A DNA stretch of 64,000 nucleotides from Exophiala sp. HKRS030 (Eukaryota > Ascomycota > Eurotiomycetes > Chaetothyriales > Herpotrichiellaceae). This document shows positions 35,376 to 44,880 of the stretch, piece after piece. The notes beneath the pieces are model-generated. The model searched no databases. It had not been told where the DNA came from and saw only the letters and a list, made by a program, of their open reading frames with translations. The stretch lies in assembly GCA_023897205.1 (NCBI GenBank), contig JAHWDD010000009.1:1922001-1986000 (forward strand). Reading direction: 5' to 3'. The number at the start of each line of letters is the position of its first letter. Positions within the stretch are counted from its first letter, which is position 1. A program made the translations under genes and the position numbers.

Positions 35376-36291
35376 CTTTTGTTTTCTTTTCTGAAAACCC
35401 TCTGTCGTCGCGCGTTTATATCTCTTAAAGCACCGCTCTCCTGAGCCGCCGTCGAAGATGTGTTTGTCGGCAATACGGAAAGGCCAGCGAGCTGCTGCGG
35501 TTGCGAAGTAGGGAAGGAGTAAACGGATATGTGAACCCTCGTCGTGTCTGGGCTGTAAAGGGTCTCGGAAGTGGTTGGTGTTTGTGACGACGCGAAATAG
35601 AAACAAAAATTGGGACGGTCGCTGGCAAGCTTGCCCTGAATACTGCTACGGGGGATACAAGGTAGTAGAACTTTTGAATCCGCAGATGCCAAGGTCAAGC
35701 TCTCTAGTATGGAGAAGATGCCTCTCTAATGCTCGGCTGGACATTGGCTGGGAGTTGGGAGCGAGAGAAAAAGGAAAGTGGACCGAGAACCCTAGCCTTG
35801 CCAGCCTTGTCTGTCAACTCGGCACAAGACAATGGTCGGAATTGCTCGCGCCTTATTCTCGATCAAGCTATTAAGAGCGACATCAGAGGCTGACCACCAT
35901 TCCGTCTCACATGCTTGACACGATGAACCGAGAGGTGTACACAATTGGCCGGCTGGATTGTTCCTTGATCGAAGCCGGTGACTGGCTTGCACGCGCGTCC
36001 GGATTCTATAAATCGGTCCTCGGAATAGAATCTGTTTGTATTATTCCGTGGTCTCTTCCCCAGATCCGCGGCCTTTCACTGAGATCATGAGTTCACAATC
36101 AAGATATAAAAAGATGTTCAATAGATTTTATTCCCAGGGACCTCCTCTTCGGAGAGATATGCTACCCAGGTAATACTCCTACTGGCTTCCCATGTGGACA
36201 CATTTATACGGGATATCTGACGAAGAAGGCCGATTAATTATTTCTAGCTGAACCTATAGGCCTGTTTACGCGTACGAGGCTATGTGCTAAG
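35376..36291. other. Divergent intergenic region
   Basis: This lies between the small membrane-protein gene and the broken hydrolase gene. Open frames at 35210-35698 (minus) and 35575-35874 (plus) do not look like proteins. Confidence 0.4.
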
Positions 36292-37366
36292 ATGTCTCCC
36301 TATCTTGATGGGAAATCAATTCTTGCACTAGGAGAGATGGACCCTGAGTTTAAAGAAGTACCCCAACCGAGAACCTTCCTTGCATTTTACTTAGCTTATA
36401 ATGTGACAGTTTCTTCAAAGGGTAGAGCTGCCACAAGTCGATCATGGCAGTCTAGAAGCCGTCAAACCAAGAGTGAATGAGCGCCACACCGCTATGCAGC
36501 AGGCTCTCGGTCAACCTCCTCCCGAGATCAAGCAGACTGAACTGCAATACCCGACGAGAGATGGCTCTTATATACGTGCAAAGCTATATCAGCCGGTCGA
36601 TTTACGCAAGGAGAGATCTCCCCTGATCGTGATGTATCACGGTGGTGGCTTTTGTTTCGGTGACGTCGAAGACGAGGAAGAGTCGTGTCGAATCTTCGTC
36701 CAGGCCTTTGGTGCTGTATGCGTATCGGCTACATATCGTAAAGCACCAGAGTTCAGATTCCCCTATGCTGCTAACGATTGTTGGGATTGTCTCAAATGGG
36801 CGGCTACGAGAGCTGAAACGTGAGGCGCTGACCCTACAGCCGGTTTTGTCGTTGGGGGCACGTCAGCCGGTGGAAATCTCGCAGCCGTCATGGCACATCT
36901 TGCACGAGACGAAAACCTGTCGCCACCGTTGACGGGACAGTATCTAGCTGTTCCATTGCTCCTACCTAGTCGCAGGGTACCAGAACAGTACAAGGAGTTC
37001 TACCGCTCCTTCGAGCAGAATAAAGACGCTCCGGTACTGCCGACGGCTCTTCTGAATCTGGTACTACGAGAGTATCGGCCCAATGACGACGACGGCATCT
37101 TGTACGACACCTTCAATCACCCAAAGGGTCATATGGAATTACCCCCCGCCTTTTTCCAAGTCGCCGGATTAGACCCGTTAAGAGACGAGGCAATCATCTA
37201 CGAAGGAATCCTGCGAGAGAACTGTGGTATCCGAACAAAGATGAACATATACGCCGGTCTACCACATTATTGGTGGGCTTCTTTCCCATTTTTAGGGACG
37301 GCCAAAACCTTCCGCAAGGATCAAGTCAACGGCATGGGATTCCTTCTCGGAAGGAACTCTGGTTAG
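36292..37366 (+). pseudogene. Alpha/beta hydrolase (HSL-like esterase) with an in-frame stop
   Basis: Exons are 36292-36357 and 36410-37366, with a 52-bp intron (GTACCC donor, GACAG acceptor). The frame runs through a full hormone-sensitive-lipase-type esterase except for a TGA at 36821-36823. Before the stop are DPEFKE, then the oxyanion-hole motif MYHGGGFCFG and the segment SATYRKAPEFRFPYA. After the stop, in the same frame, are the nucleophile elbow GGTSAGGN, the acid motif VAGLDPLRDEA and the histidine motif GLPHYWW, so both halves and all triad residues remain. The position is where relatives read Leu-Gly-Ala-Asp-Pro, so the change looks like a sense-to-stop mutation. The only splice-like pair around it would make a 20-nt intron and shift the frame. 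A recent pseudogene or a sequencing error are the likely explanations. Confidence 0.8.
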
Positions 37367-38170
37367 AGCAGATTTCCGAAGTCCGCTCTTTGACATAATA
37401 TCAATTTCGAGTATCTAAACGTACCTGACATTAGAATAGCAGTTGGAAGTGTCAAAGTAACGCAATGTCCGAACGCAAAGTATAGTCCCGGGGGCCAGGG
37501 GAGGGGTGGGGGGAAAGGCGAATCGCGCTCAACTACTACATTGGGCGTCAGGTCTGGTCATTCGCCTGGCTCCCTGAGATAATTGTTCACTCAAGCACTG
37601 TCTATGCAATAAAACTACCGTCACCGGTGAATCAACTCGGGTATACGTTCATTCCTTTTCTTCTGTGAGCTCTCGAAGCCAGAGTTTCTCGAGGCCGCTC
37701 TACTGGTACGCCTGTATGGATCTTCGTTTATACTGTAAGCCTTGTCTCTAGTTATAGAAGTAAGGAGTCTAACTTATTCGGGGCTAAACGTGTTCAGTGG
37801 ATCGGTTCGTCGTAATGTAACACGCAGCCTCGGACATACCATATGTCTATATTATAGCCCATTTCTCGGGCTCAAAGTATTGCTCGACTTCGAAAGGAGA
37901 TATCGCACCAATGATATTAGTGACTCGTTTCAAAAATGATACGTCTTTCCGAGCCATCGTAGAAAAAACTGTCGAGTAATGAGTGAGACCATTTGAATCG
38001 TGATAGGTTTGATTTCTACGTCGTCCTTTTTAGGTCATCTGCGTTGAAAGAAGTCATGATAATAACGATAGCCCCTAGAGCCTTTTCCAGAGTAGCCTTT
38101 TGGATTCCTTTCTCAATCTCTAAAGTGGTGATATTTGAGCCATTCAATAGATAAAGAGGTATTTTTTTCG
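37367..38170. other. Gene-poor convergent region
   Basis: This lies between the broken hydrolase and the 3' end of the acid phosphatase gene. It is somewhat AT-rich with a G-rich run near 37,490-37,520. I see no gene. Confidence 0.4.
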
Positions 38171-39557
38171 TTAAACTTGACACGGGGTGTATGGACAAGC
38201 CGGCGGATTATTGTTTGTTCGTAACATGCCAAAGGGAAGAAACCATTTATCCCAACCTTCTTCACTTCCGTCTGGCTGTGGGATAGTGGTCAAGTTCCAG
38301 TTCTTCTCGAGGGTCACTACTTGAGAGAAGTCTAGAGGATCAAGGTCAGGATAAGAGGAACCGAATCGAGTACCTATACTCACGATTATAGTACTGTTGA
38401 TCGATGCAGTTATAGCATTTCAGAGTATCATTCCCCAGGAGGACAGTATAAATATGGTTTGGAGTGCCGAAGTTCTCAGGACTGAAGATATCTACATAAA
38501 ACAAGCTAGTCAGCACATGGAGCGCAGTGGATTGAGTATGCGGAAGGTACGTACCATTTTCATCAAAGGTGATGGTAATCAATGTATTCTTCATGAAGGC
38601 CGGATTGCTCAGCATCGTGTCCATGATGTAGCGTAGGTCACGCGCAGCATAGCTAACATTCGTGTTGTGGGCATCGTTCAGGAGGTTGGGTGTGTAGTAC
38701 ATATACTGAGGGGCGTCCGCCCCGAGGGAAACGTCGCGAGCAAAATGTTCCTCAGCATTGACGATATTCTTGCAGCGAGAGGTGTTGTTCCGAATGTTAT
38801 CAAAAGACATGAACGGGTTGTGCTTTCTGTGGAGATATGGACGGTCAGGACCGATCACGCCCAGCTTGAATTGCGACGAGGAGAAGTGCATACCGGACGT
38901 AATTTGTCTCCTTATCGATCGAGTAAGGGTTGCATTCTCCGTTTGCCAGAGGCTTGTAGCCCTCCATGTAAGCTCTCCAGGTGATGCCTTTTGTCCACGG
39001 TAAGCCGGGGTCCGTTTGCATAGCTAGGTTCGAGTGACATTACCCGCTGGTTCAAACAAATCAATCACACTCATCTGGGTTGTGTTGTGGTCGGCGTCAG
39101 TATAAACACCACCGGCAATGGTGTTTGATATCATGGTAATGTAGTTTGGCTATCAGATGGTCTTAGTCTGTCCACCGCATCGACGTCTGGGTCACCTTAC
39201 CTGGGATGGATGTGTTGTGCCTTCAATCCCGCCGCTCAGTCAGCACAAATAGTATGCGGGACCGATGTATTGGAGAGTTCTTACCATAATAACTGCCAAG
39301 TGACATTCCCATGGTAGTTAGGTTCAAGAAGTAGGGCTCGCCAAAGGTGACATCCTTGTTGTTGTTCTCAAAGACCACGACCACAAAGCCTTTTCCGCCA
39401 TGTCGGGTCAGATTCCCATAGGTAAAACCCAGGCATGGAACTCACGATCGAACCATTTCCCCTTGGGAGGGCTGGTCACACTCCGCGCGAGATCAACGAG
39501 AGGCATGGCAGTGGCCAGCGACAAAAAGGCAAGCAAAGCTGGTGTGAGAAGCTTCAT
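38171..39557 (-). CDS. Secreted acid phosphatase, phosphoesterase family
   Basis: Eight exons: 39557-39446, 39389-39285, 39220-39201, 39149-39044, 38987-38894, 38826-38555, 38491-38384 and 38331-38171, giving 325 residues. The third exon is only 20 nt. The N-terminus is a clear signal peptide (MKLLTPALLAFLSLATAMP). The mature protein matches the phosphoesterase family that includes fungal acid phosphatases and bacterial phospholipase C-type enzymes: VVVFENNNKD (metal-binding Glu-Asn), GTTHPSQPNYI, DADHNTTQMSVIDLF, YMEGY, KHNPFMSF and later TFDEND. Several Asn-x-Ser/Thr sites suggest glycosylation. It probably releases phosphate from extracellular organic phosphate. All splice joins keep the frame and recreate conserved motifs, so the structure is well supported. 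Confidence 0.93.
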
Positions 39558-40751
39558 TTTGTGTTCTAGATACCGAAACCAGCTGCGAGCAAATGAGGTT
39601 GGTCCTTTATGGAATCCACGGGAATGCTGAGTGAAGTGAATTGAACTGATCTGAGGGACAAGTAATGTCCTCTTTAAATACCTCTTTCCTACCACTTCAG
39701 CCTGGCCCAAACGAAAACGTCAGTCCAAAGGAGCCACCTAGCACGTGTGAACATTCAGTCTTTTGATTGAAAGCATTTTAAAATCCTTTGTTCGTTTTCC
39801 ATATACTGGAGAATCTCCCAGCCGATGTTCCGTTCTGTCTCGAATAGCTTCGAGCCTACCTGGGGCCGTGTAGAGAAAACGAGTGTATCCAGCTAGCTTG
39901 AAACTCCACATCGCTAGCCAGTTAGAAAGACGAGAATATAAGCCGCTCTTCGACACCGAACGTGAAGATCAACTGTGCGGTCTTCTGCTGTCCTCGGTCC
40001 CGTGGAGTTATCTCCATTCGCTCCCAGTTGGCCCTTCCTCCGCTCTGAGCCTCTATTTACGCTCAGTCTCATGATAATTCACGAGAACCAGCGGTTCAAG
40101 AGCTCTTAACTAGCTATGTAGGAATAGGTAATCGGCTCAAATTGACTTGAAATCTAAGGCACGTGAGATATAACTTTAGGTGAGGTTCGCCAGAATAATC
40201 AATTAGGCACGTGGCTAGATAATACCGGATATCACGGCCAAGTTCGTCGCTAGACACCTACAGGTACGCGTCACCTCTACTCGTAGAAACAGAGAAATAC
40301 AAACAGCCAATACTATTGATTCAAGTTCCACGTGCAAGAGCTGGTGAAAGCTTCCCAAAGCTTGTCAAGGCTTATTGTAACCTCTAGCTACCTTGAAGCT
40401 CCTGGAGTGATCGAGCTAGAAACACTCAGGGTGGGGCGAGACATAAGACTCTATCGCTTCTCTAGTACTAGAAAACTCTTCGGTGTAACCCTCGCTTGGT
40501 TGTACCGAAGTTTTTTGGCGGTTCTCAATCTTTCTAGTCTGTTTCAATCAGATATATACACAATGCCAGACTTCCGTATGAATTGCTAATGATAATCGAG
40601 AAATTACCAATTGTCCTCCTCATTGCCCCACAACTGGACGCGTCTGGTCTGAACCGAATCCTCAACAGTGGGCATAGTTGGGAGTTAGTCACTAGGCACG
40701 TAGTATGTCTCTATGGCAAGAAATTTCGAAAGTTTTGTATCATCTTGCTGA
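39558..40751. other. Gene-poor region, about 1.2 kb
   Basis: This lies between the acid phosphatase start and the 3' end of the MFS gene. It is richer in A and T than its neighbours and has AGGCACGTG at 40,157 and 40,205 with a near copy (AGGCACGTA) at 40,694. No protein-like frame is present; it may hold decayed repeat DNA, which is only a guess. Confidence 0.4.
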
Positions 40752-42889
40752 TCATTTTTCTTCGTCCATAGTAGCCGGTGACAACTCGTTCTCGAGATGG
40801 ACGGCTCTTGCCCCAGTTCTCTGAGCCTCGGATGGGCTCCGAATGAACAAGGCACAGATCAGCGACAGTCCACCGAATGCCATGGCACTCAGCCAGACGA
40901 TGTGAGCGGCATGAATGTAACCGCTCTTCACCGCCACCTGGCACAACTCGATGATTTCCCCCGTGATATGGGGTACCGCCTGATAGGCTTTGGCGGTGTT
41001 TGCGGCAGCTGCCTTGATAAGCTGAGATGTCTCCGACTTCGGAAACCCGGTCGTGGCCACGACTTGTTCGATGTTATGCGCGAGACGTGAGGCATAGGTG
41101 TCCGCGAGGATGGTGCTGTAGACCGCCGTTCCCACAGCACCACCAATCAGACGAATTGTAGAAAGAATCCCCGAAGCAATGCCACTGTTAACAGCTTCTA
41201 TCAGAGATGAAAGACACAAGACGAAGAGGCTTCAATACGTACATGTCGACTTGATTCTCGATTTGGAGGGAAATGATGACAAACGCTAGGAACAATGGTT
41301 GGTTGACGAAACATGACAGAACCGACACAGTGGCGACGGCTTGGGTGTTGCCGTTGACTCCCAAAGAAGCCAGAGACCCGATAAGAGATATCTGGATGAT
41401 CAGACAGAAGACAATTACCCATCTTTCATGCTTGACTCTGGAGAAAACCAGAACCAGCGAGATTCCGGCAACTAGAGATTGTCAACATCAGTGTGGATGC
41501 AAGAGCAGGTGTGCAGGGTGGGATGGCCGACTCACCCCAGGTGCCCAAGTTCGGAATGGTTGCGTAGGCCCCACGCACGATGATTTTGCCGGCCGGGACA
41601 AACAGGAGTGCCGTTATTCGCGGCCAGATTACAGGCACGCTGTAGTAGAACATTCCGCTCACGAAGGACACCGCCAGGACGACGTCGAAACTGATACATG
41701 TGTCAGCAATGCTTCTTAGCCGGATCCATCAAATGCCTACGAGCGAACGTGAACAAATAGCCGCGGCGGCATCAGGGGCAGCTTCGACTTTGTGAAACAT
41801 TCCCATATTCCAAACACGACCCAGAGGACGAGGCCGAGGATGAGCGGCACGAGGGTATTGGCCGATGCCCAGGGGTAAATCCCACCACCGAAATTGAGAC
41901 CCACGAGAAAGAGGACAGCAGCTGCGGTGAAGAGTAGCAATCCCACAAAATCAATCTCTCTGGCCAGCTCGAGGCGGCGTCCAGCGCCGTGGTACTTGGT
42001 GTCGAAATTGGGTGGATGGTAGAAGAAGAACAAAAGGAGAAAAGCTACTCCTGCCCACGCCGTCATGTACCAGTAGGGAGCTCTCCAACCGAGGCTCAAA
42101 TGTTCCATCATGCCATAGGCGATGAGGGGAGAGATTAAGCAAGGTAATGCGCAAACACATCCAATACCTAGCAGATAAGATATCAATTATTCATCGTATG
42201 GGAGGTCCGTAGCGAGAACGGGCTTACCAATGAAGAGAGTTCGTTTATTGTAGGGTACCAGTTCCATCAGGCAAGCGTAGTAGGTCTCCTGGATACCTGC
42301 TGCGAAGCCAAAGAAGACGCCGCTCACTATCATTTGAGGAATGCTCTTTCCGGTAGCACCAACTTAGAAGTAGACGAAGACATTTGTTAGAGAATGGCAC
42401 TATTTAGCATTGATCGGGCCTGTCCACTCACTTATTGTTCCTATGAATGCAATGGCGCTACCGCACAGCATGAAATATCGTCGGCCGAAGATATCGCCTA
42501 GGCGGCCAGCCACACTGACCATAACAGCAGCGCAAAGAGACCAGGATACCGATATCCACGTGTACGCAGGATCTGGTCCGAGATCCGCATTGATATACGA
42601 CAAAAGGGAGCCCGGGATGAGGAGTGTATTCTCATAACATATCACCTGAGAGAGCAAGGCCTGTCCATAGGTAAGTTTGGGGCCCAGCTTCGTTGCAGAT
42701 GTTTGTACTCACAACGAACGCTAGGATTAGCCGCCCAGTGATTTTTTCATTCTCAGGCTGACCCTCTGCACGAGGTACGATGATCTCTGGCTGTTTCTCG
42801 GGTGATGAGGACTGGATGGTATGTTCTTCGACGTGGTCGACGCGACCGGCGTGCTCCGCCATGACTATCTTGGTGCTATTTGGTACCAT
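40752..42889 (-). CDS. MFS transporter, TRI12/siderophore-pump type
   Basis: Seven exons: 42889-42713, 42660-42432, 42362-42228, 42167-41741, 41690-41536, 41471-41243 and 41184-40752, giving 594 residues. An ATG nine codons downstream (42862) could be the true start. The family includes the trichothecene efflux pump TRI12 and siderophore-iron carriers, with 14 predicted helices and drug/proton antiport. A charged N-terminal tail precedes the first helix. The MFS loop 2-3 motif appears as GRLGDIFGRRYFML. Further landmarks are WRAPYWYM, GGGIYPWAS and, near the end, GIASGILSTIRLIGGAVGTAVY, typical of this group. It shares a divergent promoter of 462 bp or less with the MBL hydrolase, and that promoter carries the CGG-repeat element described here. 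Substrate unknown; export or uptake of the cluster's compound is likely. Confidence 0.92.
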
Positions 42890-43351
42890 AGTGAAATGCT
42901 AGACCAGTTGAATTTCTTGCGCTGGAACGACGACACCTCTCCCCTGACTTTGGTCTATTTATCCTTCTTGTCAGTGACGAACCCCACCGCGTTCTGGCCG
43001 AGACATGGGGTTAGCAATTGTTCAACATTTCCGGGGTATGGTTTACGGAGGTAAGAATGAACTCGGTAAATCGGTTGTTCGGTTGAATGGACGTAGTTTT
43101 CGGTGGCCCTCTGACCGAGGTTCTGTTCAAGCAATAGCAATATCAAAACAGAGTCGCAGGGAGCTGACGACTTGGGATGGGCTCTGCCGAGGAACCTCGA
43201 GAAACACTTGACCCAAAGACTCATCTGTGATCATCAACACAAATCGTATATGAAAGTGCAACCTTGTCATCTGAAGGTCTTGTGGCCACTCGGCCACCAC
43301 TATTTCAACCACTTTTTGCCTTCTCACACAGACAGCGTCGCCATTACCACA
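42890..43351. other. Divergent promoter between MFS and MBL genes
   Basis: This short region serves both genes and contains the CGG-octad array at 43,064-43,087. An ATG at 43250 in frame with the MBL gene could extend that protein by 34 residues. Confidence 0.5.
43064..43087 (+). promoter_or_regulatory. CGG-octad array 1 (MFS/MBL promoter)
   Basis: Three CGG triplets begin at 43,064, 43,072 and 43,080, exactly 8 bp apart. The last two form CGGTTGTTCGGTTG, matching the shared 14-bp consensus CGGYTGTTCGGYTG. It lies about 175 bp upstream of the MFS start and 265 bp upstream of the MBL start (43352). CGG is the classic half-site of Zn2Cys6 factors. Binding is inferred. Confidence 0.7.
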
Positions 43352-44510
43352 ATGATCGAACGAATCCATCAGCCAGATCTTGACATCCCGCATTCGGATG
43401 TCACCATTACGACCAAGGTACTCGACCTCGTGACAATCCACGGGTCGAATTGCAACAACCTCCACCATCCGCCGATTGAGGGCGTAGAGGTTGTCCGCCC
43501 CGTGCCATCTCTCAGTTTTCTGCTCGAACATCACTCCGGGCAGAAATTGCTGTTCGACCTGGGCGTCCCGACAGATCTTCGAACGCTGGGGTCAGAGGTC
43601 GCGGACCGATTGAAGAAGGTCGGCCACCAGATCACAGTCCAGAAAGACGTGGTCGATGCTCTCGAAGAGCACAATATCAAGCGGGAGGACATCAACGCAG
43701 TGATTTGGAGGTATGCTTGAGGCTGGTCATGCATAGTATTCCTGCGAAAGCTGATCATTGGACCGCAGCCATACTCATTGGGATCACAAGGGCAACATGG
43801 CACTGTTTCCTCCATCAACGACCTTAATCCTCGGACCAAATGCCCTGAAGACCTTCGTTACCAATGGGGGCAACTCAGGTGTGGGAGGGATTAACGAGCA
43901 AGACATCAACGGCCGTAAAGTCAGAGAAATCGACTTTGATGGCCCCGAAGTACTGCGAATCGGATCATTGCGAGCCGTGGACTACTTCAATGACGGATCG
44001 TTGTACCTCCTCGACATGCCAGGACACAGCGTCGGCCATCTGTGTGCCCTCGTCCGTACGACAGCAGGTGCGGAGTCGACGTTCCTATTCCTCGGAGGAG
44101 ACAGCGCCCACCACTGTGGAGAAGTTCGACCTTCAGAACATCTGCCTCTGCCCGACTCGATCCTTCCCAACCCTCTGCCGTCGGTAAATCGTGACATTCC
44201 CTTTTACCCCGGTACACGTTTCGAAGACCTGAATAAGTCTCGAGGCATGCCCGCCAAGGGTCCTGTATGGCGCCCGAAATGGGGTCAGGACTTGGCTGAA
44301 GCAATTCGTTCCATTGGCAAAATGCAAGAATTTGACGGGCAGGAGAATGTGTTACTGCTCCTGGCGCATGATTCCTGTGTAAGATATGCCAACTTGCCTT
44401 TATTTCCCGAGTCTATCAATGACTGGCACAAACGAGGGTTGGGCCGAGAATTGAGGTGGAACTGGATCGCTGATATAGAGAAGGGGCTTTCGAAGGAGTG
44501 TGTATGTTAG
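43352..44510 (+). CDS. Metallo-beta-lactamase-fold hydrolase, lactonase-like
   Basis: Exons are 43352-43710 and 43769-44510, with a 58-bp intron, giving 366 residues; ATG 43250 is an alternative start. The zinc-binding motif HTHWDH is complete at residues 121-126, created by the splice join. Other ligands fit the fold: His206 in PGHSVGH, Asp231 in GGDSAHH and a late His in LLLLAHDS. Within the superfamily this arrangement is shared with N-acyl-homoserine lactonases and other fungal lactone or ester hydrolases. There is no signal peptide, so the enzyme is probably cytosolic. Its position in a shared promoter with a transporter, and beside two dehydrogenases, suggests it opens a lactone or ester to give a hydroxy acid. 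That step is an inference. Confidence 0.9.
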
Positions 44511-44880
44511 CTGTCGGCGATCTAAGTCAGAAGTCACGATGAGCACCGCAGAAAGTCCACTGTTCTGTATTTGCTCATGTTAGAGCCTTATGATTACACG
44601 AGCGTACCGAGTACATGGAGGAAGAATTCCGAACCGAGAAATCACGTCACGTGGTATATACATTGTGTCACGTGAAATCCACCTGCGTTAGAACCGAAAT
44701 GCCGAAGCCTCGGTTGCGTCTCTCCTGACAATTTCTAAGGCCCAGGCAATCGAACGGCAAGTATGAAGGCTGTAGCTATCTCTTCCTCCCTCGCCATCTA
44801 TGAGATGGTTCGTCCGTCATTAGCTGCGCTCCGATGAACCGACAAGACAGTTTCGCCGAAACACCTCGCCTCAAAAACAA
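44511..44880. other. Promoter of the cluster regulator
   Basis: This lies between the MBL stop and the Zn2Cys6 gene start. Two CACGTG boxes are present at 44,648 and 44,669. The full CGG-octad element is absent; only isolated CGG and CCG triplets are seen. Confidence 0.5.
44648..44674. promoter_or_regulatory. Paired CACGTG boxes
   Basis: Two palindromic CACGTG hexamers (44,648-44,653 and 44,669-44,674) lie 21 bp apart, two helical turns, about 210-230 bp before the regulator's ATG. Each is preceded by GT (GTCACGTG), the core bound by bHLH factors such as Cbf1. Function is inferred. Confidence 0.5.

Noticed and set aside
35210..35698. Minus-strand open frame of 162 codons overlapping the small membrane-protein gene
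   Set aside because: It overlaps the better-supported two-exon gene in another frame, and its sequence has no domain.
36820..36839. A 20-nt GT-AG intron that would remove the TGA in the esterase
   Set aside because: It is far below the size of spliceosomal introns and would shift the frame, since 20 is not a multiple of three.
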